From: Ptychodera flava
Lineage: Eukaryota; Hemichordata; Enteropneusta; Ptychoderidae
Assembly: GCF_041260155.1 (NCBI RefSeq)
Contig: NC_091932.1
Coordinates: 42,110,125 to 42,174,124 of the forward strand
Length of the DNA: 64,000 nucleotides
Direction: 5' to 3'
Each line of letters starts with the position of its first letter. Positions within the stretch are counted from its first letter, which is position 1. A model generated the notes under the pieces. That model was not told the DNA's origin. It was given only the letters and a program-made list of their open reading frames with translations, and did not search any database. Made by a program: the position numbers and the translations under genes. Positions 49,623 through 59,915 of this stretch are shown piece after piece.

Positions 49623-49890
49623 TTTTTAACAACTATTAACGGGGTCAAAAACGGAGTATTGAATAAAAGATATATATATTTAAAAACTATCTACTGTTGA
49701 TTGACCAATCAGAGTACTCAATTCAGGGTGTTTTATCTACTCGTAAAGCCTTGGTCACCAAATTCCAGAAACGAATGACAGCGCCGTAGTAAAGTACTGT
49801 CCAATTAAAAGTGAACATGTCATATTCTGTAGACATCTGGTACGTTTTAATATTCAAATTTGGCAACACAGCGGAAACCACCTGCAATAC

Positions 49891-50054
49891 AAAATCTGCT
49901 GTGGTACAAACATAAACTAATGTGCCCTAGGGCATTTATAGGATGTTCCATTACATTGGAAGGCTATTTCACAAAATCTGCTGTGTTACAAACATAAACT
50001 AATGTGCCCTAGGGCATTTATAGGATGTTCCATTACATTGGAAGGCTATTTCAC
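49891..50054. repeat. Tandem duplication, 82-bp period, two units
   Basis: AAAATCTGCTGTGGTACAAA at 49891 recurs at 49973, and the units differ by about one base, so the duplication is recent. Confidence 0.95.
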
Positions 50055-50884
50055 AAATAAAAGTTTTAATTCATATCCTAAACATGTTACATTGACAAAG
50101 GGGACGGTTGACGTAAACACATTGAAAACAAAAATATATCAGTTAGGGGTGATAGTTTTTAAGTCAGATAAAACCCTCGTACTCGGGCTCTTCTGGTATA
50201 TAAAGTCCGACCCTATGATAAAATGTCTCGGCATGCGGCCTCGACATGTGTCGACTAACTAATTACAAGATGTGTATATGAGAGATAAACGTCCTTGTAA
50301 TGGGGTGTAAAATGAAAAAAGAGTCAAGATACTAGGTTAGGTTATATCATTATTTATTTTATTTACTCCAATCAATCAGAGCATGAAGAAAGGAGAGGAA
50401 AACTGAAAAAAAACCTCAATACGTCTGGGTCTTCTTTGTTGTGAGGAGATGCGTCAACAGTAATATGTTTTGTATTTCAAAATCTTGGCGAGCTGCAAAC
50501 TTTCTTTGCGCCCTCGCAAGACATATATGGGCGAACAGCATTTGTTTGCTTAAGCTGCATTCTCAAACACCCCTGTGCGGGAAATGTGGAACATTTCGTT
50601 TTCTCATTTTGAACATTCCTCTGAAAGCCTCAAACCCTCAAGTGTCCCTTTCAACATCATAATGATGTTGAAACCCCCCCCCCCCGGAATCGTTTCTGGT
50701 CCACAAAGGTGACTTCCCTCTTCGCTTGCCGAAATACTGTAAGCTTACACAAATGCACCTAAAACAAACATACATCTTTATTGAACTGGTAATATCTGTG
50801 AATGACAGAGTGTCTAAATTCGATTTTGAACTGTCACCGTGAGTTACCTATTTGAGACCTCGTCATAGAATTGGTTCGGGTTAG

Positions 50885-51405
50885 GGAGCCTTCAGAAATT
50901 ACAGGGGGTTGGGCAGGGGGAATGGGGGGAGGGTCACTTTTTAGCAAACAGTTCAAGGGGGAGGGTCATGCACTTTTTATAAACCTATCTTGAGGAGAGG
51001 GTCACTTTTGACAGAAACTGATTTTACAATCGCAATTTATCATGCTAGAATTTTTGAAGAGATATGGTATTTCATACCATGGATAGTGAATCAACTTTTT
51101 AGATGAAATTCAGAAATCAATTCTTGTACACAAATGCACATTTTACTTTCCTATTCAAGCAAAGTACATTTAAATACATTATCAAACATATATAATATAC
51201 AGATATAGCATGTTTTGTGGGGGAAAATTGTCAATAATTTGCCTGATAGACTCCATGTATTTTGATATTTTTGGATGAAGCACTAAATCAGCTACATCTT
51301 GCCTTCTCATAGTTGCACAAAATATGGTGACCCTCCCTCAAATGTATGAAATACCATATCTCTTCAAAAATTCTTGCATGATAAATTGCGACTGTCCCTC
51401 CAAAT
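50885..51405. repeat. G-rich foldback element inserted in unit E
   Basis: ATCATGCTAGAATTTTTGAA near 51038 is mirrored by TTCAAAAATTCTTGCATGAT near 51362, and the left GGGGGAGGGTCAC repeats face GTGACCCTCCCTC. Units A and B lack it at the matching position. Confidence 0.75.
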
Positions 51406-51879
51406 TTAGATCACAACCTTTGTACCAAGTGCTCTATTAAAAAATCAGAGTTTCTGTTGAACCGCAAATATGAAGGTGAAGCAGTGTCAAGTGATTTGTA
51501 CAAAGCTGTATCAGTACCAGAAAGTATCTGTCTTTTATAGTAAATATAACTGTGAAAGCTTTTTCGTGACTATAAATTTTGCATAATATTTTGTTTAATA
51601 GTTATCCATTTCAAGTTCACATTCTGTCCTAATGTTTGCAAGTCCACGGTGCAAATTTGCCTTCAGTGTTTCAGGCCCCTCTGCAATTCTCCCCTCCAGA
51701 CGTATTCGTGAACACAGCCTTACAGTCTGTTGACCTATATCTGTTCGTCTTATCCTCATTATGCCAATTCCATAAATTAGTGTCACTCCGGTCATGTCAC
51801 TCTCATATTGGATATGTTAGAATTTCTTGTCGAAACACACCACCATAACCGATCTCCAGTTTTTCATGTGAAATCATCG

Positions 51880-53224
51880 CTGTATCTTGTTATAAAGACA
51901 ACAGAACGTTTTGGGATTCTTTTCTATCACCTCTGAAAATATCAACCTTCTGTGCGACAAGCGATCGACTACTACAACCATTGCGGGATACAGACTATGC
52001 GCTTCCACCCGATGACACATTAGCGAGGCGTTTCATCGACAAAGTTGAGGAACCGAAAATAATGGCCGCAACCTGTCAAAGAAACGTATAACGCCCCGTT
52101 CTGGAGGTGAAGGGACCACTACTCCGTCCAGCAGTCACACACCCTGTCCTGCTGTTGACGATTCATATACTAGTAAGCTTAGTGAAAGGGATGATGACGT
52201 TATATATGTGGGCAAATATAGGAACTCTACAGATATTGATACGGGTCAAGCAAATCTGCCTGTTCCATCTGCTGACAAAAGAACCTATGTAAAAGGTAAC
52301 AGCCGAGGCGAAAGATCGGACAAGCGAAAATTTTTATCTCCCAACACGGCCACATCAAAACGACAACGACAACATAAACATAGCTACAAAAGAACAAAAC
52401 TGCTCCTTGAGAGCCAAAACTCCTCTGAAATCGAAAGAATGTCGGTTGAAGAAAGAAAATCTGCATTGTCGAAGGGCAAGAAAAATCCTTGCAAGCGAGG
52501 TCTGGACAAGTTTGACATAGACATACCCTCGTCCCAATGGACTCTTGCTATGATTGCAAAGTACTTTGGGGAAAGCAATGTCTTTGAAAGTTGCTTTTCT
52601 CAAAGACCAGTGGAAATGAGTAGTCATGGAATAACCTTTGATGAGGTCAAGACGCGACTTAGTGAGGTTAGAGACGTCCTTGGCGTTCAACTTGATGACA
52701 CCGATTCAAGCACCACTGGGTTAGAGCTTATGTACAGTAATAAACTAAGCGAAGCAGACTGTAGGCTCATTTTAAATTCCATAATTTTTCTGTTGTGTAG
52801 ATTCAATGATGTGAGAATTGCCACAGAACAAGGGCTTGATAGTCATCTGGGTCCAAAGTGTAAGTATGATTACTGTTTCTATAAGGGAGATCGCTGCATT
52901 GGTATCATGGAGGCTAAATCCACTTCAGCGACAGGTATGGTTCCCAAAGCTGTAGCTCAGGTAATTATCCAGTTGTTTGGTCTAACATTGCAAGTTCAAA
53001 AGGGAGAAAACAAAAGTGAAAGAGAATGGTCCCATTCTCCATTTGCTATACTGTCTAATGGTTTCCAATATGTGTTTATGCGTTTGTCAGAAAATTATCT
53101 ACGATTTGAGTGCGCATCACCTAATGGAAGTTCAACGCGAAAAATACTAGTTAATGAGGCTAAAACGTGGGAGAATTTGAAAGAGATTGTTGAGAAAATC
53201 AACCATCTTTTTGCAGATTACTAA
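51880..53224 (+). pseudogene. PD-(D/E)XK-like nuclease family, copy E (broken 5' end)
   Basis: The N-terminal coding region is recognisable (DNRTFWDSF-like, then TFCATSDRLLQPL) but lacks the start codon and is broken about two to three times. From 52208 a 338-residue frame is open through the conserved WTLAMIAKYFG block and the complete nuclease-like domain (KCKYDYCF, IMEAKS, AVAQVIIQLFGL) to the usual end. A shorter protein from an internal start is possible but unsupported. The N-terminal half is the most diverged of the five copies, while its nuclease DNA is as similar to B and C as they are to each other. Confidence 0.75.
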
Positions 53225-53514
53225 TTTTTTAACAACAATTATCTCTGAGTTCACTTTGAATAACAGCTGATTGCAATTTGAATTGTGGCAATGGTAGGAT
53301 CATAACTTCAGATTCTTTCATCACACACTGACACAGGATTGCATCTACATTGTGTTTTGTTGCACACTTCCTGTTTTATCCCGATTTTATGGTTTCATCC
53401 AGAAAACCGGGTTTCTGTTTTTATTTACAATATTGTAGTGTTTTACCACCCGTTTAAGCAGTGTTTCATTGTGTCATTTGAAAGATTAGCTACATCTATG
53501 TGATTACAAGATGT

Positions 53515-54300
53515 AGCGGATAACCAGGATGTTGTTGATGAGAGCATTTTTTATGAGTTCATTTGCAGAGAATTTTAAAAGGCAGTGTAATATTGTAAGA
53601 ATTGAAATATACAAAATTAAGAAATGGTGTACTTCAACAAATATGTTCGTTATGCGATAGGAACGATGTTGAAAACGAATACCGATTTATTGATGAGATT
53701 ATGATGAGAAAACTAAATTTACCTTTTCTGCCATACCGGTAATCAGCCTGAGAACGGGATCAGAGAAATTAGGGTTGGTGATACTTTGATTCCTGTTCAC
53801 TTTCAGGCCAAAAGCTTAGGAGCCACTCTCGACTCGAGCCTCACAATGAAGCCCCTTGTTGGTCAGATCTGCTGTTCAGCCATTTTTCATTTACGTCACA
53901 TTGCACTTATAGGCAAGTATCTTTCTAAATCTGACACAGAGCAATTAATCCATGCATTTGTTACATCTCGTATTGATTAACTCTCTTAATCGTGTTCAAC
54001 GTATTCAGAATATTGCTACCAGAATTGTCATTCGTTCTAAATCCACTTCACATATCACTCCTGTACTTAAGCAATTACATTGGTTACCTGTTTCTCAAGG
54101 CATATTTTCTAAGATTTTAATTGTAGCTTACATACCAATGAAATGTATCCATTCCATTGCTTCATTATATATTATTATTATTTTACTGTGTAATATTTTT
54201 GATAATTTAAATCATCCCCGGACAGGGAGAAAATTTACCTCTCCGATGTAATCAACTAATGAATAAATAACTCTACGTCTAGCAGCATATTTTGAAATTA
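53515..54300 (+). mobile_element. LINE tail of unit E, split by a second LINE fragment
   Basis: The outer tail reads ICSLCDRNDVENEYRF before the break and resumes at about 54175 (ACTGTGTAATATTTTTGATA). The inner piece, about 53745-54165, reads SLGATLDSSLTMKPLVGQIC, LRHIALIGKYLS, LIHAFVTSRID, then NRVQRIQNIATRIVIRSKS and LKQLHWLPV. This is the CR1/L2-type reverse-transcriptase C-terminal region. Confidence 0.8.
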
Positions 54301-54380
54301 AGAAATGAGATAAGTGAACAGCACTAAGAGCGTGGAGTAAGTGTTTATAGTATTTACCTCTCAATTGTATTATTTTGTCA

Positions 54381-54708
54381 ATTTCACTGTAATGTTAATT
54401 TGTGTTTGGCCGATGGTCTTAAAACATTGGCTAAAGACCTTACAACAGCATTATGTCATTTTAGCTTGTTTTAAGCACAAGATTGTAACAAACCACAAGA
54501 TTAACAATTGAATAAAAAACTCAGAACAAAAATTCTGTCATCAGATTTCACTGTAATGTTAATTTGTGTTTGGCCGATGGTCTTAAAACATTGGCTAAAG
54601 ACCTTACAACAGCATTATGTCATTTTAGCTTGTTGTAAGCACAAGATTGTAACAAACACAAGATTAACAATTGAATAAAAAGCTCAGAAAAAAAATTCTG
54701 TCATCAGA
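54381..54708. repeat. Tandem duplication, 164-bp period, two units
   Basis: ATTTCACTGTAATGTTAATT at 54381 recurs at 54545, with the whole unit through TTCTGTCATCAG repeated nearly unchanged. Confidence 0.9.
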
Positions 54709-54959
54709 TAGGTATTATTTACTCCCTCGTTACTTCAGAAAATAAAATAATTCATATTTGTAAAGTGTACGAAAAAAGACATTCGGTAACAATCTAGCAG
54801 TATAAAATGCTTTGAAAGCTTTCTTTTGATGTCAAATAGGATTCCTCCTTCCCTAAAAGTGCTAGAAAGTAATGGTTTTGAATTGTTGAACTAACTTTAG
54901 TTTGGCTGCCAAACGTGTGTTAACTTTTTTCGCCTTGTTGTACTATACATTAACGTTGG

Positions 54960-54961
<2 letters not shown>

Positions 54962-55018
<57 letters not shown>
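54962..55018. repeat. (GA)n microsatellite
   Basis: About 28 GA units. A second (GA)n run is at 55709-55761. Confidence 0.95.
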
Positions 55019-55020
<2 letters not shown>

Positions 55021-55701
55021 GCTTTAAGTTGTAATCACATTTTTACCTTTATGTCAACAGATTCTTTTTCTACTCCCTAAAGCATGTTGCAAAATCCTCT
55101 ATTCGGCATGTCAACACAACGTCTATATAAAATGCATCGTTAATGTTGAAAATTTGAATTTACCTTCAGACTTATTAGATGTTCACTTGTCAATAACAAC
55201 AATGCAGTTTACACATCTACGGGCTGAGTTGACAAGCTGAATACAGTGCATCTCAACATGCTTGGAGAGTACAACCAGAAACTCTTGTTGACATTAAAAA
55301 TACAAAAATCGTGAAAAATGATCACCAGGTACATCTTTTTCAAACAGTGTTATAGTTACCAGTTCTAACTGACGTCCGAAAAGGGACATAACCCTTGAAC
55401 ATTGAAAACTACAAATCATTTATATGGACATGGTTTTAGTGTTGTTTTGGAAACACAAAACGTACATATGTAGGTTACAAAAGTCTGTTCTCATCAAATT
55501 AAATCGAAAGTCTCTGGATACTTGATGGCAGAAGTGGTCGCAAGTTTCATTGAAGTTAAACACTTACGATACCATTTTTATAAAAATACAGTAATCTAGA
55601 GAAAGATTTTAGTGCAATGTGCAATCAGATATATAGAAGAGCTTTATGAAGGTTTAGAAAATCGAGCACTCGGTTACGAAGAGAAAACGGAAGACCCAGA
55701 A

Positions 55702-55764
<63 letters not shown>

Positions 55765-56173
55765 AATAATATTTCAATGATGAATATTGAGCAAGTTAAT
55801 AATGAATATGATAAAGTGGGGCCGGTACATGTCATCTGCCAGTCTGATACGAAAAAGTTATATTGTAAAAGGTCATTATGCCATTATGCAAATATTTTAT
55901 ATCTCGATTCGGGCCTTCTCCAACCAGTGGTTTTGAGTTTCCTGCTACTTGTACACCTCGCATGCATCTGTACGTAACATTATTTTTCAATGTTACCTAT
56001 TAGAGGACTAGAGTCCATTGTACTGAATAAACGACGTTACTACTGTACTTAAATGTCGGTTATGATACATCAATAGGAAAACAAAAGGCAGAATTTACGG
56101 TGAGTATCCAAACACTGAACTCAGGATGACGTCAGAGATGTAGAATACGTTTTCAATAAAGAAGAGTTAATTG
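55019..56173. other. No gene recognised; second (GA)n at 55709-55761
   Basis: The longest plus-strand frame here runs through the GA repeat as an Arg-Glu run and has no other support. Confidence 0.5.
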
Positions 56174-56366
56174 TTAAAGGTATACTGTCACCTGTTCCGA
56201 TTTTGCCACAGTTACCATGGAAAGAGAAAATCTAACCAATCACAGATTTTAAGCGGGTGGCCACTTTTTAAAAACACCGCCCTCACTTGGACGTTTTGAA
56301 TACCAAGGAACACCCCTTGGTCATATATGGGCATATTCAGATTAAAGGTGACTGTATTACCATTAA
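56174..56366. repeat. 193-bp MITE, TTAAAGGTATACTGTCACCTG ends, copy 2
   Basis: Matches 5873-6065 over its full length with about 10-15 percent differences. Confidence 0.85.
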
Positions 56367-56709
56367 ATGTACTATCATGATTTGTTTCAAATTTTGGCAC
56401 TGATCTTGTATGAACATACACTTGCCCCAAAATAAAAATTTGGAGGGGAAAACGGAAAACTAAAAGTTGTCTTTGCCTGCTGATTTGAAAAAGATTTCCC
56501 GATAGGATGGTTTGTGAGCATCCCTGCATTTGCTCTGATTTGATCACGGCTGACCATAAGTACGACTGTTCAAGTGACGACAGGTTTCGCCCAAATGCGA
56601 ATAGAATGTTCACTCCTTGACAAGTGATGGGGTTGCAAATGGCAACAGTCGACAATACTGTAACAATAAGCGTCAGTATTTCGGGTGTTTTATAGACCCA
56701 TACACATAC

Positions 56710-56889
56710 CTGGAAGACAGACTGGTTGTGTTGCAAATAGCTGCCGACTTGCACGTAGAACTGTTGGCATAGTAGCAGGAAAATGTCTGTGTTTCTGGTG
56801 GATGGCTGATTTGGCCGAAAACAGTCTATCCTTGTAAACTCATCACCCGAGGCTGTGCAGAATACATCGACTCCTCTTGTAGAAGTGGG
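56710..56889 (-). CDS. Possible internal coding exon, unidentified
   Basis: A 60-codon open stretch ends at a good donor (TTCCAG then GTATGT at 56709). It reads GVDVFCTASGDEF, IDCFRPNQPS and FLLLCQQFYVQVG, with three cysteines, which looks extracellular. I found no convincing acceptor or partner exon, so this may be chance. Confidence 0.25.
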
Positions 56890-57220
56890 TCACGAGATCC
56901 TGACGAGCAGTCTTCAATAATGTCTTCATTTGGTGGCTAATTTGGTGCCGTTGTTGAAACCAGATGAATCACTCGCTATATGCAGATTAGTTGACCTTCG
57001 TAAGAGTAGAACAAAATATTTGTCTCTGTATACGCTGCGATGTACACGAGCGATGTGCGTACTATAAGTCGTTTCATGGATAATGATGATGATGATGATG
57101 GAAATTGAAGTTATTCAAAATAATATTAACAGCTTTTCAATATTTGTAAATTATGTGACTCCCTCAGTAAATATCCAGTATTGTGGCCCAAACATCTGCA
57201 AAATCCCTGGCATTGCCTAA

Positions 57221-57407
57221 GGGACTGGTCAGTTTCTTCGGCTGGGGGGGGGGGGGGGCGGTGGATTATTTTTTGCCGACGTCAAAAAGTGGCTGACCCC
57301 CCCTATGCCAAATTTTGAAAACAGGGTGACCCCCCCCCCTATTCCAAATTTCGAAAACAAGGTGACCCCCCCCGGCGCGCGACATAGGTAAAGCAAAAGG
57401 TGGACAA

Positions 57408-57480
<73 letters not shown>

Positions 57481-58643
57481 TTTACATTTTACATATATTT
57501 ATATTTTAAATAGTCATTCTATGTTTTAATGAAATTGTTGACATGTCAGTTGTAAGATAGGAATTTCAAAGTGTCAATCTTAAAGTTTGAATACAGTACA
57601 TTTTGAATGAGCTTTATTTTGAATGAGCTTTGAATGTATTTCACACTATATGCTTAACCAGATGTCCTGAACTGTTGTACAGAAATGGATGTCAATCATT
57701 AATATCAAAGAGGAAAAAGCAGTGAATCAAAAACTTTGATGGGTGTAAAGACTTGCCAACCATCCAATTAAATCTCCTGAGGAGCCTTAGAGAGCTTTTT
57801 TAGCCAAATCTGATGTGTACAGTGTCTGAGAGGACCATTTCTTGTAATAAAAGCACAGCTAATAATGACAAAAACTGCCTTTTTAACTGTTATTTTGTTC
57901 ATAAAAAAGCATCTTTCTACAGAAAACCTGTGACACAAAGGAAAATAATTGCATCAATGAGAAGGAAAGATATCTTGTCATTTTTCTATCTCTAAAATAA
58001 GTCACTGTATCAAATATATATTGTGAAATATTTGTGCATGTTGCTTTCTCATACTGAATTCTCATAGAGAGAACAGAAAAGTATCAGAAATTTTTCATCC
58101 TTTTCATATGAAATGCAGATTTCATAATGGTACACTTTCACTTAGCAAACATCAAGATATCTCTGATTTATTAAAGTATGGCGCCCGAAGGGCGCGCCGA
58201 AAAATATGAAACATCCTGATATCTCTGATATATATGCCTTGTATATTAAAGTCATGCACCTGAACGGCATGCTGAAAAATGTCTGATATATATTAAAGTA
58301 ATGAGCTTGAAGAGCACGCTGAAAAATATTGAACATACAGATATCTCTGATGTATGTATGCTTGATATGTTTAAGTTGGGTGTGCTGAAAAATATGACTG
58401 ATTATTAAAGTTACGCGCCCGAAGGGCGCGCCGAAAAATACAACTGAATAATGAAATTTGTGGCTGACACTAGCATTTTAGGCAATGATGAGCCTGTGTC
58501 AAAATTCAAAAACACACTGACCCCCCCTATTGGGCATTTCAAAAACAATGGTGACCCCCCCTATCACCAAAGTCAAAAACAGGGTGACCCCCCCCCCATG
58601 AATCCACCGCCCCCCCCCCAGGCTGAAGAAACTGACCAGTCCC
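57221..58643. repeat. 1.4-kb foldback/MITE with Harbinger-like target duplication
   Basis: The inverted ends are GGGACTGGTCAGTTTCTTC and its complement, flanked on both sides by TAA, which fits a 3-bp duplication. G/C runs and GGGGGGTCACC units lie inside both ends. The centre holds (AT)n (57412-57474) and, at 58170-58440, four or five units of ATTAAAGT..GCGCCCGAAGGGCGCGCCGAAAAATA. No transposase ORF. The superfamily is inferred from the TAA duplication. Confidence 0.65.
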
Positions 58644-58903
58644 TAAACAATAATATCAGGCAATAATGTACCCTCGCCCGACCCATCATAAACGCATGCA
58701 CCCGTGTAGCTATAGGCCCAGGCCTACTCGTCTTCGCCTCGTGATCACATGTTGTGCGAACTTTCTTTTCGTCCATGATTGGCCGAGAGGGGGTACATCA
58801 TTCCGTAATCGATAGTCCACTTTGACCGTTAGAATGAGTTTCAGGTGCATCATTTACCATCAAGGCTCACAAGACTTGAAAATTTACCGATACAATCTAC
58901 AGC

Positions 58904-58944
<41 letters not shown>

Positions 58945-58961
58945 AATACTAATACTAATAC

Positions 58962-58995
<34 letters not shown>
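58904..58995. repeat. (AAT)n/(ACT)n microsatellite
   Basis: AAT triplets with a short AATACT block in the middle. It lies at the 3' side of the minus-strand LINE tail to its right and may have begun as that element's tail. Confidence 0.95.
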
Positions 58996-58996
<1 letters not shown>

Positions 58997-59059
58997 TTAG
59001 CTCTACGACCCCTTTTGGGGTAAGACTTGAGATCACAGTAAAATTGCCTAAATAAAAAA

Positions 59060-59470
59060 AATAAATTGCTATAAAAGCAAGCACATTTTAAAAGGCAAAA
59101 AAATGAAAAAATATGGTTCAAAAATACAGAAAAAAAGTACAAACACCACACTATGGAACAAAAGGACTAAAAGTCATAATAAACATAATAAGTTTGGTGA
59201 ATTTGGCTAGATTTAAAATTTCGGAGAAATTACTGCTGTTGAAAAGCTTCTCAACTTTAAAGTGATTGGCTTTTATAATAATAAGTCTCCGGTTGCCGTT
59301 TTCTCTAATCTGTTCTCTCATCTTTTAGCTCGATCTGAGCATACAAGAACATACTGCATTTCGTAATCTTTTTCGCCAGTTTTACAAAGCGAGCAGAAAT
59401 TACGAGTGGCATAGATTTTCTTAACGAGCTGAAATAAAGAGCTTATGGTTTCCACAGCGGACAATCTCAG
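59060..59470 (-). mobile_element. LINE C-terminal tail, old copy
   Basis: The minus-strand broken frame reads NFCSLCKTGEKDYEMQYVLV, then CSDRAK, then KVEKLFNSSNFSEILNLAKF. This is the C-x2-C...C terminal pattern of APE-type LINEs, ending near a triplet repeat as such elements often do. Confidence 0.6.
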
Positions 59471-59915
59471 TGAAATAGGGAGATTATGTTTCCACAGCGG
59501 AATTGGTGAGACTAATTGTAGTTATCAAAAATACATTCATTTTCAAAAATGCAATAGTTTTTACACAAATTATTATTTTTAAGCTTTGTATGCTTATCTT
59601 TGATCATCAGCTCTAAACAAATCATTACTATGTAGGCCTAAGCTTAGGCCCATCAGCATTTCGTTTTTACCTTTTTAAGCTTATGCTCATACCAAATGTT
59701 TAAGAAACCACACTTGTCAAGAATGCGTTTGATTTGTACAATCCAGGCTGACTGAAAGGAGTTTTATATAGACTTTAGACGTCTAAACGTAGTACAGGAT
59801 AATTTACTCTCCTTCAAGTTTGAACTTAATATTGGATATATCTGGAAGTCGCAGTGCGCACCGCCATGGTTGGTTGGTTGGTTGATACAAATCCCTCCTG
59901 TTATGTAGGAGCACC
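59471..59915. other. No gene recognised
   Basis: AT-rich, probably the 3' UTR of the LINE to its right; includes a (GGTT)n run near 59870. Confidence 0.4.

Larger units (their letters stand above)
50440..54870 (+). repeat. Repeat unit E carrying nuclease-family copy E
   Basis: The 5' flank (from GAGATGCGTCAACAGTAATATG) is interrupted by a G-rich foldback (50885-51405). Then come the gene remnant, the 3' UTR-like part and the LINE tail, which is itself split by another LINE fragment and followed by a tandem duplication. Confidence 0.6.

Noticed and set aside
55612-55977. 121-codon frame with an Arg-Glu run
   Set aside because: Runs through (GA)n; the rest shows no family signal.
56212-56754. 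180-codon minus-strand frame
   Set aside because: Its 3' part crosses the MITE at 56174-56366 and it lacks recognisable domains. Only the segment above 56710 looked possibly coding, in continuation upstream, and is listed separately at low confidence.
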